The notes: generated by a model from the letters alone, not told the origin. DNA of 64,000 nt from JAKACA01 sp963735115 (GCA_963735115.1 CAVTJR010000001.1:1-64000), one strand, 5' to 3'. Positions 34,101 to 43,544 are shown, counted from the first letter of the stretch. Numbers and translations: made by a program.

Positions 34101-37100
34101 CGACCATCACCGGTATCACTCCGAGCCCGCTGGTGGGCCAGCTGATCACCGTTGACGTACAAGTCGCTGGGGAGTTCACCGGCCCCGGCGTGGCCGCCCC
34201 ATCCGGCTCCGTCACCGTCTCGGAAGGCACGCAGCACTGCGATGCATCGTTGTCGGGCTCGGACGGCACGGCCACGGGCTCCTGCGCCGTCACCGCGGAA
34301 ACAGCCGGTCTGCACTCCTTCACCGCCTCCTTCCCCGGAGACGGGAACTTCGACTCCTCCGACACCTCGAGCCCGACAGCGGTCACTGTCGGCCCTGCCT
34401 CGAGCGCCACGACGATCACCGGTATCACTCCGAGCCCGCTGGTGGGCCAGCCGATCACCGTTGACGTACAGGTCGCTGGGGAGTTCACCGGTACTGGCGT
34501 GGCCGCCCCATCCGGCACCGTCACCGTCTCGGAAGGCACGCAGCACTGCGATGCATCGTTGTCGGGCTCGGACGGCACGGCCACGGGCTCCTGCGCCGTC
34601 ACCGCGGAAACAGCCGGTCTGCACTCCTTCACGGCCTCCTTCCCGGGAGACGGGAACTTCGACTCCTCCGACACCTCGGGCCCGACAGGGGTCACTGTCG
34701 GCGCTGCCTCCAGCGCCACGACCATCACCTCCACGACATCCAGCCCGGTGGTGGGCCAGCCGATCACCGTTGACGTACAGGTCGCCGGGGAGTTCACCGG
34801 CACCGGCGTGGCCGCCCCCTCCGGCAGCGTCACCATCTCCGACGGCACGCAGCACTGCGATGCGTCGTTGTCGGGCTCGGACGGCACGGCCACGGGCTCC
34901 TGCGCCATCACCGCGGACGCGGCCGGTCCGTACTCCCTCACCGCCTCCTACCCGGGAGACGGCAACTTCGACTCCTCCGCCACCTCGGGCCCGACAGGGG
35001 TCACTGTCGGCGCCGCTTCCAGCGCCACGAGCATCAGCTCCACGACATCCAACCCGGCGGTGGGCCAGCCGATCACCGTTGACGTACAGGTCGCCGGGGA
35101 GTTCACCGGCACCGGCGTGGCCGCCCCCTCCGGCACCGTCACCGTCTCGGACGGCACGCAGCACTGCGATGCGTCGTTGTCGGGCTCGGACGGCACGGCC
35201 ACGGGCTCCTGCCCCATCACCGAGAACGCGGCCGGTCCGTACTCCTTCACCGCCTCCTACCCCGGGGACGGCAACTTCGACTCCTCCCACACGTCCGGCC
35301 CGACAGGGGTCACTGTCGGCGAGGCCTCGAGCGCCACGACCATCACCGGTGTAACTCCAAGCCCGGTGGTGGGTCAGCCGATCACCATCGACGTACAGGT
35401 GGCGGCCAACCCGACCGGCAGCGTCACGCCAACGGGCTCCGTCACCGTCTCGGACGGAACCCAGCACTGCGATGCATCGTTGTCGGGCTCGGACGGCACC
35501 GCCACGGGCTCCTGCCCCATCACCGAGGTCGTGGCCGGTCTGCACTCCTTCACGGCCTCCTTCCCCGGAGACGGGAACTTCGACTCCTCCGACACCTCGA
35601 GCGCGACAGCCGTCATAGTCGGCGCCTCCTCCAGCGCCACGACCATCACCTCCACGACGTCCAGCCCGGCGGTGGGCCAGCCGATCACCGTTGACGTACA
35701 GGTCGCCGGGGAGTTCACCGGCCCCGGCGTGGCCGCCCCATCCGGCTCGGTCACCGTCTCGGACGGCACCCAGCACTGCGATGCGTCGTTGTCGGGCTCG
35801 GACGGCACGGCCACGGGCTCTTGCGCCATCACCGAGGTCGTGGCCGGTCCGTACTCCTTCACCGCCTCCTACGCGGGAGACGGCAACTTCGACTCCTCCC
35901 ACACCTCGAGCGCGACAGCCGTCATAGTCGGCGCCTCCTCCAGCGCCACGACCATCACCTCCACGACGTCCAGCCCGGCGGTGGGCCAGCCGATCACCGT
36001 TGACGTACAGGTCGCCGGGGAGTTCACCGGCCCCGGCGTGGCCGCCCCATCCGGCTCGGTCACCGTCTCGGACGGCACCCAGCACTGCGATGCGTCGTTG
36101 TCGGGCTCGGACGGCACGGCCACGGGCTCTTGCGCCATCACCGAGGTCGTGGCCGGTCCGTACTCCTTCACCGCCTCCTACGCGGGAGACGGCAACTTCG
36201 ACTCCTCCCACACCTCGAGCGCGACAGCGGTCACTGTCGGCGAGGCCTCGAGCGCCTCGACCATCACCGGTATCACTCCAAGCCCGGTGGTGGGTCAGTC
36301 CATCACCATCGACGTGCAGGTGGCGGCCAACCCGACAGGCAGCGTCACGCCAACGGGCTCCGTCACCGTCTCGGACGGCCCGCAGCACTGCGATGCGTCG
36401 TTGTCGGGCTCGGACGGCACCGCCACGGGCTCCTGCCCCATCACCGAGGACGCCGCCGGTCCGTACTCCTTCACCGCCTCCTACGCGGGAGACGGCAACT
36501 TCAACTCCGACACCTCGAGCCCGACAGGGGTCACTGTCTCCGAGGCGACTACCCACACCGTCCTCCAGCTTTCCAGTTCCAAAGTCACCTACGGCGACGA
36601 GCAAGCCGAGAACGTGTCCGTCACCGTCTCGCCCGAGTACGCCGGCTCCACGCCGACGGGGACGGTCACCCTGAAGGAGTCTTCAACGACATTGTGCGTG
36701 ATCACACTGTCGTCGGCCGCGGGCTCCTGCAACCTGCCGGCCACGGCGCTCGGCGCCGGCGCCTACGACCTCGTGGCCGACTACGGGGGGGACGCGAACT
36801 TCGAGGCTTCGGCCTCGGCCGACGGGACCGTCACTGTCTCGCAGGCGACCTCCACCACTACCCTTCAACTGTCGAGTTCCAAAGTCACCTACGGCGACGA
36901 GCCGGCCGACCAGCTGTCCGTCACGGTCTCGCCCGAGTACGCCGGTTCCACGCCGACGGGGACGATCAACCTGAAGGAGTCCTCGACGACGCTGTGCGTG
37001 ATCACTTTGGTCTCCGGCGAGGGCTCGTGCACACTGACGGTCACGAAGCTCGGCGCCGGCGTCTACCACCTCGTGGCCAGCTACAGCGGGGACTCTGACT

Positions 37101-38656
37101 TCATCGCCTCCGCCTCTGCGACCGAGGCGCTGACGGTCGCACAGGCAACATCCACCACTTCTCTCGAACTGTCCACTAGCAAGGTCACCTACGGCGACGA
37201 GCAGCTCGAGCACGTGTCGGTCGCCGTCTCGCCTGAGTACGCCGGCCCCATACCAACCGGGACCGTCACGTTGAAAGAGTCGACGACGACGCTCTGCCCG
37301 ATGACGCTCGCCGCCGGCAAGGCTTCGTGCACGCTGTCGGCCACCCAGCTCGGCGGCGGCGCCAACGAGCTCGTGGCCAGCTACGGAGGAGACTCGAATT
37401 TCGCCGCCTCCGCCACAGCCGGGGAGACGCTCACGGTGGACAAGGCGACGAGTAAGGCCGTCCTCAAACTCTCCGTCTCCAAGGTCACCTATGGCGACGA
37501 GCAGGTCGATCGCCTCTCCGTCACGGTCTCGCCCGAGTACGCCGGCTCCATGCCGACCGGGACCGTCACCTTGAAGGAGTCGGCCACGATGCTCTGCGGG
37601 GTCCGGCTTTCGTCGGCCAAGGGCACATGCACACTGTCGACGACGAAGCTCGGCACCGGCACCTACCACGTCGTGGGTAGCTACAGCGGGGACGGCAACT
37701 TCGATTCCTCAGCCACGAGCAAGAAGACCCTCGAGGTCTCGAGCGCGACATCGAGGACCGCACTTGCGCTCTCCCCCTCCCGGGTGACCTATGGCGGGGA
37801 GGAAGCCGAGCACGTGTCGTTCGCCGTCTCGCCCGAGTTCGCCGGCTCCATGCCGACCGGAACGGTCACCTTGCGCGACTCGACGAGGATCCTTTGCGTG
37901 GTCAGGCTGCGGTCGGCCAGGGGTTCCTGTGGGATGTCGCCTGCGGAACTGGGCGCTGGCAGCTATCGCCTCGTCGCCACCTACAACGACAGTGCGGATT
38001 TCGGCTCTTCAGCCGCCGGCGAAACCCTCACGGTCTCACGGGCGCGCTCCACGACCACACTCCGGCTGTCCACTTCCAGCGTGACCTACGGACAAGAGCA
38101 GCTCGCAACGGCCTTGGTCAGGGTGTCGCCTGAGTTCGCCGGTTTGGCGCTCAGCGGGACGATCACCTTGCGGGACTCGGCGACGACGCTGTGCGTCATC
38201 AGACTGTCGTCGGACGCCGCTACCTGCAGGCTGGCGGCCACGAGGCTCGGCGCCGGCAGCTACCACCTCGTCGCCAGCTACAGCGGCAACTCGGACTTCG
38301 ACCCCTCTGCGGTCGGGGGCGCCACCCTCACCATCGCGAGGGCGGGCTCTGCGACCTTCCTGAGGCTGTCAACCGCCAAAGTGACCCTCGGTGCCGAGCA
38401 GGCGGCGCACCTCTCGGTCACCGTCTTGCCCGAGTTCGCCGGGACGCCCACCGGGCACGTCATCGTGCGGGACGCATCGACGACGCTCTGCGTGATCTCG
38501 CTGTCGTCGGAGCGCGGCACGTGCTCGCTGACGCCCTCCGAGCTCGGCGTCGGCACCTACCACCTCGTCGCCACCTACGAGGGAAGCTCGGACTTCGGCG
38601 TCTCGGTCTCGGTGGCAGAGCGCCTCACCGTCGTCTTCAGCCTCTCGGTCGGATGA
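31190..38656 (+). CDS. Giant secreted bacterial Ig-like repeat protein (about 24 domains)
   Basis: Protein of 2488 residues. The signal region is nearly identical to that of the upstream paralogue (ending MPQIASATGS). Domains: four diverse Ig-like domains, then 13 units of ~103 residues with the pattern SSATTITGITPSPVVGQPIT, DVQVAGEFTGPGVAAPSGSV, DGTQHCDASLSGSDGTATGS-C, then seven units with KVTYGDEQ and SPEYAGS-PTGTVTL. Almost every domain has two cysteines (QHC/GSC or TLC/GSC), suggesting an intradomain disulfide. No LPxTG, transmembrane or binding domain is at the C-terminus (ends SLSVG). It is probably a secreted fibrous adhesin or matrix protein. ATG at 31190 has AGTGGGGAT upstream. Confidence 0.85.
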   Translation: MRQQHRHESRGYWGKAPLVSLLACTRRSPRRLLSLGAMRAATVAAAAILVVLLGMPQIASATGSTESTTTITIPTASPVVGQPIEVDVSVTGADSGTPTGTVAVSDGVSGSCNATLSAVAGGSAGSCDITETVAASYNFTASYPGDSTYMSSSTSVGTPVTVGMDNTTTAITSVSSSSGSFAADDNITVSVSVTADSPGGGTPTNMVSVSDGVSGSCNVTLSGGVGNCVLDTEPAGTYTLTATYGGDSNYLASPPSSGFNISVGEANTTTTAITTGVASLDQPITANVTVTGTGSPTGTVTVTDGLQTCPVTLSGGTGSCQLTEAALGDYTFVATYNGDSLDSSSTSSVPVDVLNSTTTTMTSPSNGSTAVVGQPITFDVGATVNSPGTGTPTGQVAVTDGTQTCNATLTGGIGSCNIAEPAVGDYYLTATYKGDANDDSSDPTAPVEVTVGAASSATTISSTTSNPAAGQPITVDVQVAGEFTGPGVAAPSGTVTVSDGTQHCHAVLSGSDGTATGSCPVTEDAAGPYSFTASFPGDGNFDSSDTSSPTPVTVGAASSATSITGITPSPVVGQPITVDVQVAGEFTGPGVAAPSGTVTVSDGTQHCDAVLSGSDGTATGSCPITEDAAGPYSLTASYPGDGNFDSSDTSSATGVTVGEASSATTITGITPSPVVGQPITVDVQVAGESTGPGVAAPSGSVTVSDGTQHCDAVLSGSDGTATGSCAVTAETAGLHSFTASFPGDGNFDSSDTSSPTAVSVGPAPSATTITGITPSPLVGQPITVDVQVAGEFTGPGVAAPSGSVTVSDGPQHCDASLSGSDGTATGSCAVTAEAAGLHSFTAAYPGDGNFDSDTSSPTAVSVGAASSATTITGITPSPVVGQPITVDVQVAGEFTGPGVAAPSGSVTVSDGTQHCDASLSGSDGTATGFCLITEDAAGPYSLTASYPGDGNFDSDTSSPTGVTVGEASSATTITGITPSPLVGQLITVDVQVAGEFTGPGVAAPSGSVTVSEGTQHCDASLSGSDGTATGSCAVTAETAGLHSFTASFPGDGNFDSSDTSSPTAVTVGPASSATTITGITPSPLVGQPITVDVQVAGEFTGTGVAAPSGTVTVSEGTQHCDASLSGSDGTATGSCAVTAETAGLHSFTASFPGDGNFDSSDTSGPTGVTVGAASSATTITSTTSSPVVGQPITVDVQVAGEFTGTGVAAPSGSVTISDGTQHCDASLSGSDGTATGSCAITADAAGPYSLTASYPGDGNFDSSATSGPTGVTVGAASSATSISSTTSNPAVGQPITVDVQVAGEFTGTGVAAPSGTVTVSDGTQHCDASLSGSDGTATGSCPITENAAGPYSFTASYPGDGNFDSSHTSGPTGVTVGEASSATTITGVTPSPVVGQPITIDVQVAANPTGSVTPTGSVTVSDGTQHCDASLSGSDGTATGSCPITEVVAGLHSFTASFPGDGNFDSSDTSSATAVIVGASSSATTITSTTSSPAVGQPITVDVQVAGEFTGPGVAAPSGSVTVSDGTQHCDASLSGSDGTATGSCAITEVVAGPYSFTASYAGDGNFDSSHTSSATAVIVGASSSATTITSTTSSPAVGQPITVDVQVAGEFTGPGVAAPSGSVTVSDGTQHCDASLSGSDGTATGSCAITEVVAGPYSFTASYAGDGNFDSSHTSSATAVTVGEASSASTITGITPSPVVGQSITIDVQVAANPTGSVTPTGSVTVSDGPQHCDASLSGSDGTATGSCPITEDAAGPYSFTASYAGDGNFNSDTSSPTGVTVSEATTHTVLQLSSSKVTYGDEQAENVSVTVSPEYAGSTPTGTVTLKESSTTLCVITLSSAAGSCNLPATALGAGAYDLVADYGGDANFEASASADGTVTVSQATSTTTLQLSSSKVTYGDEPADQLSVTVSPEYAGSTPTGTINLKESSTTLCVITLVSGEGSCTLTVTKLGAGVYHLVASYSGDSDFIASASATEALTVAQATSTTSLELSTSKVTYGDEQLEHVSVAVSPEYAGPIPTGTVTLKESTTTLCPMTLAAGKASCTLSATQLGGGANELVASYGGDSNFAASATAGETLTVDKATSKAVLKLSVSKVTYGDEQVDRLSVTVSPEYAGSMPTGTVTLKESATMLCGVRLSSAKGTCTLSTTKLGTGTYHVVGSYSGDGNFDSSATSKKTLEVSSATSRTALALSPSRVTYGGEEAEHVSFAVSPEFAGSMPTGTVTLRDSTRILCVVRLRSARGSCGMSPAELGAGSYRLVATYNDSADFGSSAAGETLTVSRARSTTTLRLSTSSVTYGQEQLATALVRVSPEFAGLALSGTITLRDSATTLCVIRLSSDAATCRLAATRLGAGSYHLVASYSGNSDFDPSAVGGATLTIARAGSATFLRLSTAKVTLGAEQAAHLSVTVLPEFAGTPTGHVIVRDASTTLCVISLSSERGTCSLTPSELGVGTYHLVATYEGSSDFGVSVSVAERLTVVFSLSVG
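32550..36545 (+). repeat. Array of 13 near-identical ~309-bp units in the giant Ig-like gene
   Basis: Thirteen tandem units with a 306-309 bp period (for example the TCCAGCGCCACGA starts at 32552 and 32861). Units share long identical blocks such as GGGCCAGCCGATCACCGTTG. Units 10 and 13 carry a variant middle (DVQVAANPTGSVTPTGS); units alternate between Ser-Ser and Ser codons before DTSS. Such an array can expand and contract by recombination. Confidence 0.9.
35612..36229 (+). repeat. Perfect tandem duplication of one 309-bp Ig unit
   Basis: Units 11 and 12 (35612-35920 and 35921 onward) are identical base for base by eye, from GTCATAGTCGGC through the end of the unit, before the next unit diverges. 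No silent difference is seen, which indicates a very recent duplication or gene conversion. Confidence 0.88.
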
Positions 38657-38748
38657 TCTCGGGCACCTCGAACCACTAGGGAGTCGGCCGCTCCCGGCCC
38701 ACAAGGGAGTCGTCGTCACTAGGCGACGCCGCCTCGGGACGTGGGCGG

Positions 38749-38789
38749 GCCCTCTCTCGACAGGCGGGCGAGTCCTGCCGAGAGAGGGC
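38749..38789. terminator. Bidirectional hairpin between convergent genes
   Basis: GCCCTCTCTCG (38749-38759) and CGAGAGAGGGC (38779-38789) form a perfect 11-bp stem, with a further CAGG/CCTG stem inside the loop. It lies between the end of the giant Ig gene (38656) and the end of the minus-strand secreted-protein gene (38825), the right place for a shared terminator. Confidence 0.75.
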
Positions 38790-38824
38790 GAGATGGTCCT
38801 ACAGAGATGGCGCTCCCATCGGGG

Positions 38825-40378
38825 CTAGCCCTTTACGTGCAGTGTCCCGTGAGCGGAGAAGTAGTTGAGCGCCTTGGCGACAACGAGGTAGTCACCTGTC
38901 GCCATGCCCTTCGGGAACGAGAAGGTGGCGGTTCCGGACGGACCGGTGGTGGCGCTCATGCCGGCGACACGGACCTTCGCGCCGGCGACGAGGTCGCCGG
39001 CGTCCGTCACCGTGAAGGTGACGTTGTGGGACACGGTGTTATGGATCGTTGCCCTGTCAGGGCTGACGGCCAGCGCCGTGAGTGACTGGGTGACGTACTC
39101 CTCGTTCCTGAGAGATTGGTTCACGCACTGAAGGGCGACGTCGAGCCTTCCCCAGCTACCGCCGCTCACGCCCACAAGTCCGTGCTCGAAGCAGAAGGGC
39201 GTCTTGTACACCTCAACCGGCCCGAAAGCCGTGTCGGACCGGTTGGTGCGCACGGTTGAGATGGTGTCGGTGCTCTGGTTGTACCAGGCGATCCATAGGC
39301 GGCCGTCCGGGCCGGCGGAGATGGCCACGTGGTACGCCCCGGCAGATCGCGGGATCTTGAGAGCCTTCGCCGAGCCGACGCGCCACAACAAGAGCGAGCA
39401 GGTGGAGGAGCTGGCGTTGGAGCAGTAGGCGAGGAACACACCGGAGTGGGTGTTCGTGCTCGTGATCGGCAGGTCGCTGTAGAGGTTGAGGAAGTTGGTT
39501 GAGTTCGTGCCACTGTCCGGTGCCCGGCGCACCGGCCCATCGCTCGTGACGTCCTGCACGTAGTAGCCGTCGGCGCTCGCCGGGTGGGAGAAGATTTGCT
39601 CCCAGCCGACGTAGACGTCGTCGTTGCCAGCGGTGTCGGCAGCCTCACCGACCTCACCAACGTTGGCGCTGGCCACTGGGATCTGGCCGTCGGTCCCGGT
39701 CGCCGGGATCGTGCCCGATGTGCCGAGGCGGTACTCGACACCCTCTCCGCCCGGCCAGGCCGCAGACAGCTCGCCCGTCTTCGTCTCGGTAGCCCCCCCG
39801 TTGGTGGGGTTGTAGCAGTCGTTCGAGAGCGACCACGCCTGCGGCGTCCAGTCTGGCTTCGACGCCAGTGCGCCCACGATGCAGCCGTGGGAGTACGGAT
39901 CGGTGCTGCTGAAGCTTCGCGTGCCGTCAAAGACGACGAGGGGCGTGTTGCCATGTGCCACGAGCGCCGGCTTGTCGGACAAACCTAGCCAGCCGGAGCT
40001 CCCGAAGATGCTGTAGGGATGGGTGACGAGGGAACCGTCCGGCCCGACAACTGCCGCCTCATAGGTGAACGTCGACGAGGTGCCGATCTCGCGGTACCAC
40101 AACACTGTGGCGTTGGCGGCTTTGTCGGTCCAGACCACCGTCGGGCTCGAAGACGGCTGGGCGGCATTGTTGCTGAGCGCGGTCCATTTCCCTGGCGCGG
40201 GCGATCGGGGCAGCGCCGAGCGAGGCACCCCTCGAGCTGGCGCCGCGGCCGACGAGGTGCCGGCTGCACCCAGCACGACGCATGCGGCGACGAGCGTCGA
40301 GCCGAACAGCATGCGGCGCGGATGTGACCACCGACTGCGCCTCGGGGCCTTCTCGGCGACCCGCCTCATCTCCTCCAT
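38825..40378 (-). CDS. Large secreted protein, probable beta-propeller plus C-terminal Ig-like domain
   Basis: Protein of 517 residues. Signal peptide MLFGSTLVAACVVLGAAGTS then AAA. The middle is rich in aromatic beta-strand repeats such as SPTVVWTDKAANATVLWYRE, VYVGWEQIFSH and DGRLWIAWYNQSTDT, suggesting a propeller without enzyme motifs I recognise. The last ~100 residues (SPDRATIHNTVSHNVTFTV, AGAKVRVAGMSATTG) resemble an Ig-like or carboxypeptidase-regulatory fold. Several Cys residues may form disulfides. ATG at 40378 has GAGGAGG upstream. Divergent from the LAL regulator, which may control it. Confidence 0.65.
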   Translation of the reverse strand: MEEMRRVAEKAPRRSRWSHPRRMLFGSTLVAACVVLGAAGTSSAAAPARGVPRSALPRSPAPGKWTALSNNAAQPSSSPTVVWTDKAANATVLWYREIGTSSTFTYEAAVVGPDGSLVTHPYSIFGSSGWLGLSDKPALVAHGNTPLVVFDGTRSFSSTDPYSHGCIVGALASKPDWTPQAWSLSNDCYNPTNGGATETKTGELSAAWPGGEGVEYRLGTSGTIPATGTDGQIPVASANVGEVGEAADTAGNDDVYVGWEQIFSHPASADGYYVQDVTSDGPVRRAPDSGTNSTNFLNLYSDLPITSTNTHSGVFLAYCSNASSSTCSLLLWRVGSAKALKIPRSAGAYHVAISAGPDGRLWIAWYNQSTDTISTVRTNRSDTAFGPVEVYKTPFCFEHGLVGVSGGSWGRLDVALQCVNQSLRNEEYVTQSLTALAVSPDRATIHNTVSHNVTFTVTDAGDLVAGAKVRVAGMSATTGPSGTATFSFPKGMATGDYLVVAKALNYFSAHGTLHVKG

Positions 40379-40599
40379 GCCACCCTCCTCCTCAGTTGTC
40401 GCGAGAACGAATCACTCGCCTGCAGGAACCCTCGTGCTCGAGGAGCCCCAATGGCGGCAGACGGCTCGCTGGGACGCTTTGTGTCCAGGAGTGATGATGA
40501 AGAGATGGAACGGCTCCGCGAAAGAGGCAGATACCCCTTTCAGTGGCGCGACGCTAAGTTCAGCAAGACAGTTACGACTCAGGCTCTCAAGGGAACGCC

Positions 40600-43494
40600 G
40601 TGACGGATGACGTGATCGGTCGCGAATCGGAACTGTCAGCGGTCGACCGCTTCCTTGCGAGCGTGCCAGGCGGCCTTTCGGTGCTCCTGCTGCACGGCGA
40701 AGCCGGTATGGGCAAGACGACGCTCTGGCGGGCAGCGGTCGAGAAGGCATCGGACATGGGGTTTCGCATCCTGTCGTCCACGCCGGCCCGGTCCGAGTCA
40801 GGTCTGGCGCTCGGCGGCTTCGGAGATCTCTTCTCGGGCGTCGAACCAGAGTCCCTCGAAACGTTGCCGGACCCGCAGCGACGGGCGTTCGAGGTGGCGC
40901 TCCTCCGCCTCGACCCGGCCGGGAGCCCGGCGGACCAGCGAGCCGTGTCCGTGGCGACCGTCAGCCTCCTGCGTGAGCTCACCGAGGCGGAGTGCCCGCT
41001 TCTGCTCGCCATCGACGACCTGCAGTGGCTCGACGAGAGCTCGGCGGCCATCCTGGCGTTCGCCATACGCCGTGTGAAGACGCGTCCCATCGGCGTGTTG
41101 CTGTCCTTGCGAGGCGCCTTGCCTCATGCGGGCCATTTGGACCTCGAGCGCGAGGTCCCGCCCGACCGCTTCGAGGTGCTCCCGATCGGCCCGCTCGCTC
41201 TCGCCGCCCTCCATGGCGTCTTCATGGCGCAGCTAGGGCGGTCGTTCCCCCGCCTCGTGCTGCTCAGGATCGAGCAAACCGCTAGCGGCAACCCCTTCTA
41301 TGCCCTCGAGATCGCCCGGGCACTGAACCGATCGGGCCAAGCCGTCAGCCTGGGGGCGCCCTTGCCTGTTCCAGAGACACTCGCAGCGACGATGGGTGAG
41401 CGCATCGCCGCTCTGCCCGAGCAGACGAGGAGCCTGCTCGTCTACGCCGCCGCCGCCGTAGAGCCCTCCGTGGAGGTGCTCGAGCGGGCACAAGGCTCCT
41501 CCGTCATCGAGGCGGCGAGGCCGGCCGTGGCCGAGGGCATCGTGGCGATGGAGGAAGGAGCGGTCCGATTCGCCCATCCCCTGCTGTCCCAGGCAGTGCT
41601 GGCATCGGTGAGTTCATCGGCGCTACGCAAGACCCACGCCAAACTTGCCGAAACGGCCATCTCGGACGACTCCAAGGCGTGGCACCTCGGGCAAGCAGCC
41701 GATGGCAAGGACGAAGCAGCCGCGGCCGCCCTCGAGGAGGCGGCCGCCCGGGCGAGGTGGCGGGGCGCCTCCCTCGACGCCGCCTTGCTCTACGAGCAGG
41801 CAAGCGAGCTGACGCCCGACGCCCTCGGCGAGGAGGCGATCGATCGGGCGACACTGGCGGCTGAGTGCGTGTTTCTCGACGTGTCAGAAGCCGTCGACGC
41901 CGACGCCATCCTCGAACGAGCACTCCGGCGCGCTCGTCGGGGGCCGGCACGGGCAAACGCCTTGAGCTTGCGAGCGATCGTGCAGTACTACCACGGGCGC
42001 GTGCCGGAAGCTGTCGAGCTGTGCGAGCAGGCGCTCTCCGATGCCGGCGACGACCGCGTGCTGCGTGCGCGTGTCCTCGTCAGGCTCTCGTTCGTCGCAG
42101 GGCAACTCGACGGGCGGCGTGGTCTCGCCTTGGCGCGAGAAGCGGTCGATCTCCTGGAAGAAGACCCGGACGCCGTCGACGGCGATCTGCTGGCGAACGC
42201 ACTCCTGCTGCGAGAGAACGCCGAGCTGCTCACCCTCGGCGCTGTCCATCCCGGCCAGGTCGATCGAGCCATACGGCTGATGACTCCGGACGGCCGATCC
42301 TGGGAGCGGGAGAACGCCGACGGATGTGCCTTCGGGCTGGCACGCCACACCGACGACCTCGACCGCGCCATCGCCATGACCGAGCACCTCATCGGCCAGA
42401 AGGGCGGCGAGGCGGGCGACGACCCTTTCAACGTCGTCATGCTCTCCGGCCTCCACTGCTTGCGAGGCGACTGGACGCTCGCACGTGAGCTGGCCGAGGC
42501 AGCCGTCGAAGCCTACGAGCGCGAGGGAGCGGACGTGTTCCCGTCCTGGGCGTTGCGGGGCGTGGCGCTCGTGGCGGCACACCAGGGACGCGACGAAGAA
42601 GCCCGCCGGTTCGCCTCCGAGGGCCTGCGCTTGGCGAGAGACAGCGGCAACCGTGTTCTCGAGACGATGCACTGCCACATCCTCGGCTTCATCGCACTGT
42701 CGGTCGGGGACTTGCGAGAAGCCAACGTCAACTTGACGGCGGCCGCTTCGGTCGTCGAGCTCCTGAGCGCCACCCCCCACCCCGGTCGCTTCAAGATGGA
42801 CGGTGACCGCGTCGAGGTGGCGCTCGCACTCGGTGACCTCGAGGGAGCCGAGCGACTGGTGGCCTGGATGGAGCACGCCGGCGAGCTGGCGCCGACGCCA
42901 TGGACGCTTGCGGTCGGAGCGAGGTGCCGCGGCATGCTGGAGGCAGCCAGGGGAAACGTCGAGGGGGCGGCGGATGCCTTCGATCGCGCCCTTGTCGAGC
43001 ACGAGAGCCTGCCCATGCCCTTCGAGCGAGCGCGCACCCTCCTCGCCAAGGGCCAGCTGCAGCGCCGGCGCAAGGAAAAGCGCGCCGCCGACGAAACCCT
43101 CCGCGAGTCGCTGGCGATTTTCGAGCAGCTGGGAGCGCCTCACTGGGTGAAGCGCACCCGCTCCGAGCTCGCCCGCGTGGGGCTTCGCCCTCGGGCGGGG
43201 CCGGCGCTCACCGAGACGGAGCTACGGGTGGCGGAGCTCGCCGCCAAGGGCCTCACCACAAAGGAGATAGCAGAGATCGCTTTCCTGGCGCCGAAGACGG
43301 TCGGCAACGTGCTCGGGCGCGTCTACAGGAAGCTCTCCATCAGTTCCCGAGCCGAGCTCGGGGCGCGCATGTCCCGCCGAGGGGACACGGGGTCCCCCAA
43401 CGAAGCCGACATCGATGAAGATCCGCCGGTCCGGCCCTACGGCGGCCGGGCCCAGAGCAAACCGCCGGCCGTGCCGGGGTGGCAACACAGATAG
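40600..43494 (+). CDS. LAL-type LuxR-family ATPase regulator
   Basis: Regulator of 964 residues. N-terminal AAA-like ATPase with Walker A GEAGMGKT (33-40) and Walker B LLAIDDLQWLDESSA; a long central region rich in Ala/Leu helices resembling TPR repeats; and a C-terminal LuxR helix-turn-helix, LTETELRVAELAAKGLTTKE with KTVGNVLGRVYRKLSISSRA. LAL proteins (MalT-like) activate genes for secondary metabolism or sugar use upon ligand binding. GTG at 40600 is preceded by CAAGGGAAC. It is divergent from the secreted protein gene across a 221-bp gap with no obvious operator. The likely ligand is unknown. Confidence 0.88.
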   Translation: MTDDVIGRESELSAVDRFLASVPGGLSVLLLHGEAGMGKTTLWRAAVEKASDMGFRILSSTPARSESGLALGGFGDLFSGVEPESLETLPDPQRRAFEVALLRLDPAGSPADQRAVSVATVSLLRELTEAECPLLLAIDDLQWLDESSAAILAFAIRRVKTRPIGVLLSLRGALPHAGHLDLEREVPPDRFEVLPIGPLALAALHGVFMAQLGRSFPRLVLLRIEQTASGNPFYALEIARALNRSGQAVSLGAPLPVPETLAATMGERIAALPEQTRSLLVYAAAAVEPSVEVLERAQGSSVIEAARPAVAEGIVAMEEGAVRFAHPLLSQAVLASVSSSALRKTHAKLAETAISDDSKAWHLGQAADGKDEAAAAALEEAAARARWRGASLDAALLYEQASELTPDALGEEAIDRATLAAECVFLDVSEAVDADAILERALRRARRGPARANALSLRAIVQYYHGRVPEAVELCEQALSDAGDDRVLRARVLVRLSFVAGQLDGRRGLALAREAVDLLEEDPDAVDGDLLANALLLRENAELLTLGAVHPGQVDRAIRLMTPDGRSWERENADGCAFGLARHTDDLDRAIAMTEHLIGQKGGEAGDDPFNVVMLSGLHCLRGDWTLARELAEAAVEAYEREGADVFPSWALRGVALVAAHQGRDEEARRFASEGLRLARDSGNRVLETMHCHILGFIALSVGDLREANVNLTAAASVVELLSATPHPGRFKMDGDRVEVALALGDLEGAERLVAWMEHAGELAPTPWTLAVGARCRGMLEAARGNVEGAADAFDRALVEHESLPMPFERARTLLAKGQLQRRRKEKRAADETLRESLAIFEQLGAPHWVKRTRSELARVGLRPRAGPALTETELRVAELAAKGLTTKEIAEIAFLAPKTVGNVLGRVYRKLSISSRAELGARMSRRGDTGSPNEADIDEDPPVRPYGGRAQSKPPAVPGWQHR

Positions 43495-43544
43495 GGGCGG
43501 TTGCCTCTTTCGCTCGGAGGAGGGGTTTTTCTACCGTCTTGCTC

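Noticed and set aside
32550..36545. Repeat array considered as CRISPR or satellite.
   Set aside because: Units are ~309 bp, in frame, and encode Ig-like domains; there are no spacers.
32072..36604. A 1510-codon open frame antisense to the giant Ig-like gene.
   Set aside because: It is a by-product of a repetitive GC-rich coding strand; its composition is Arg/Gly/Val/Asp-rich and it has no domain.
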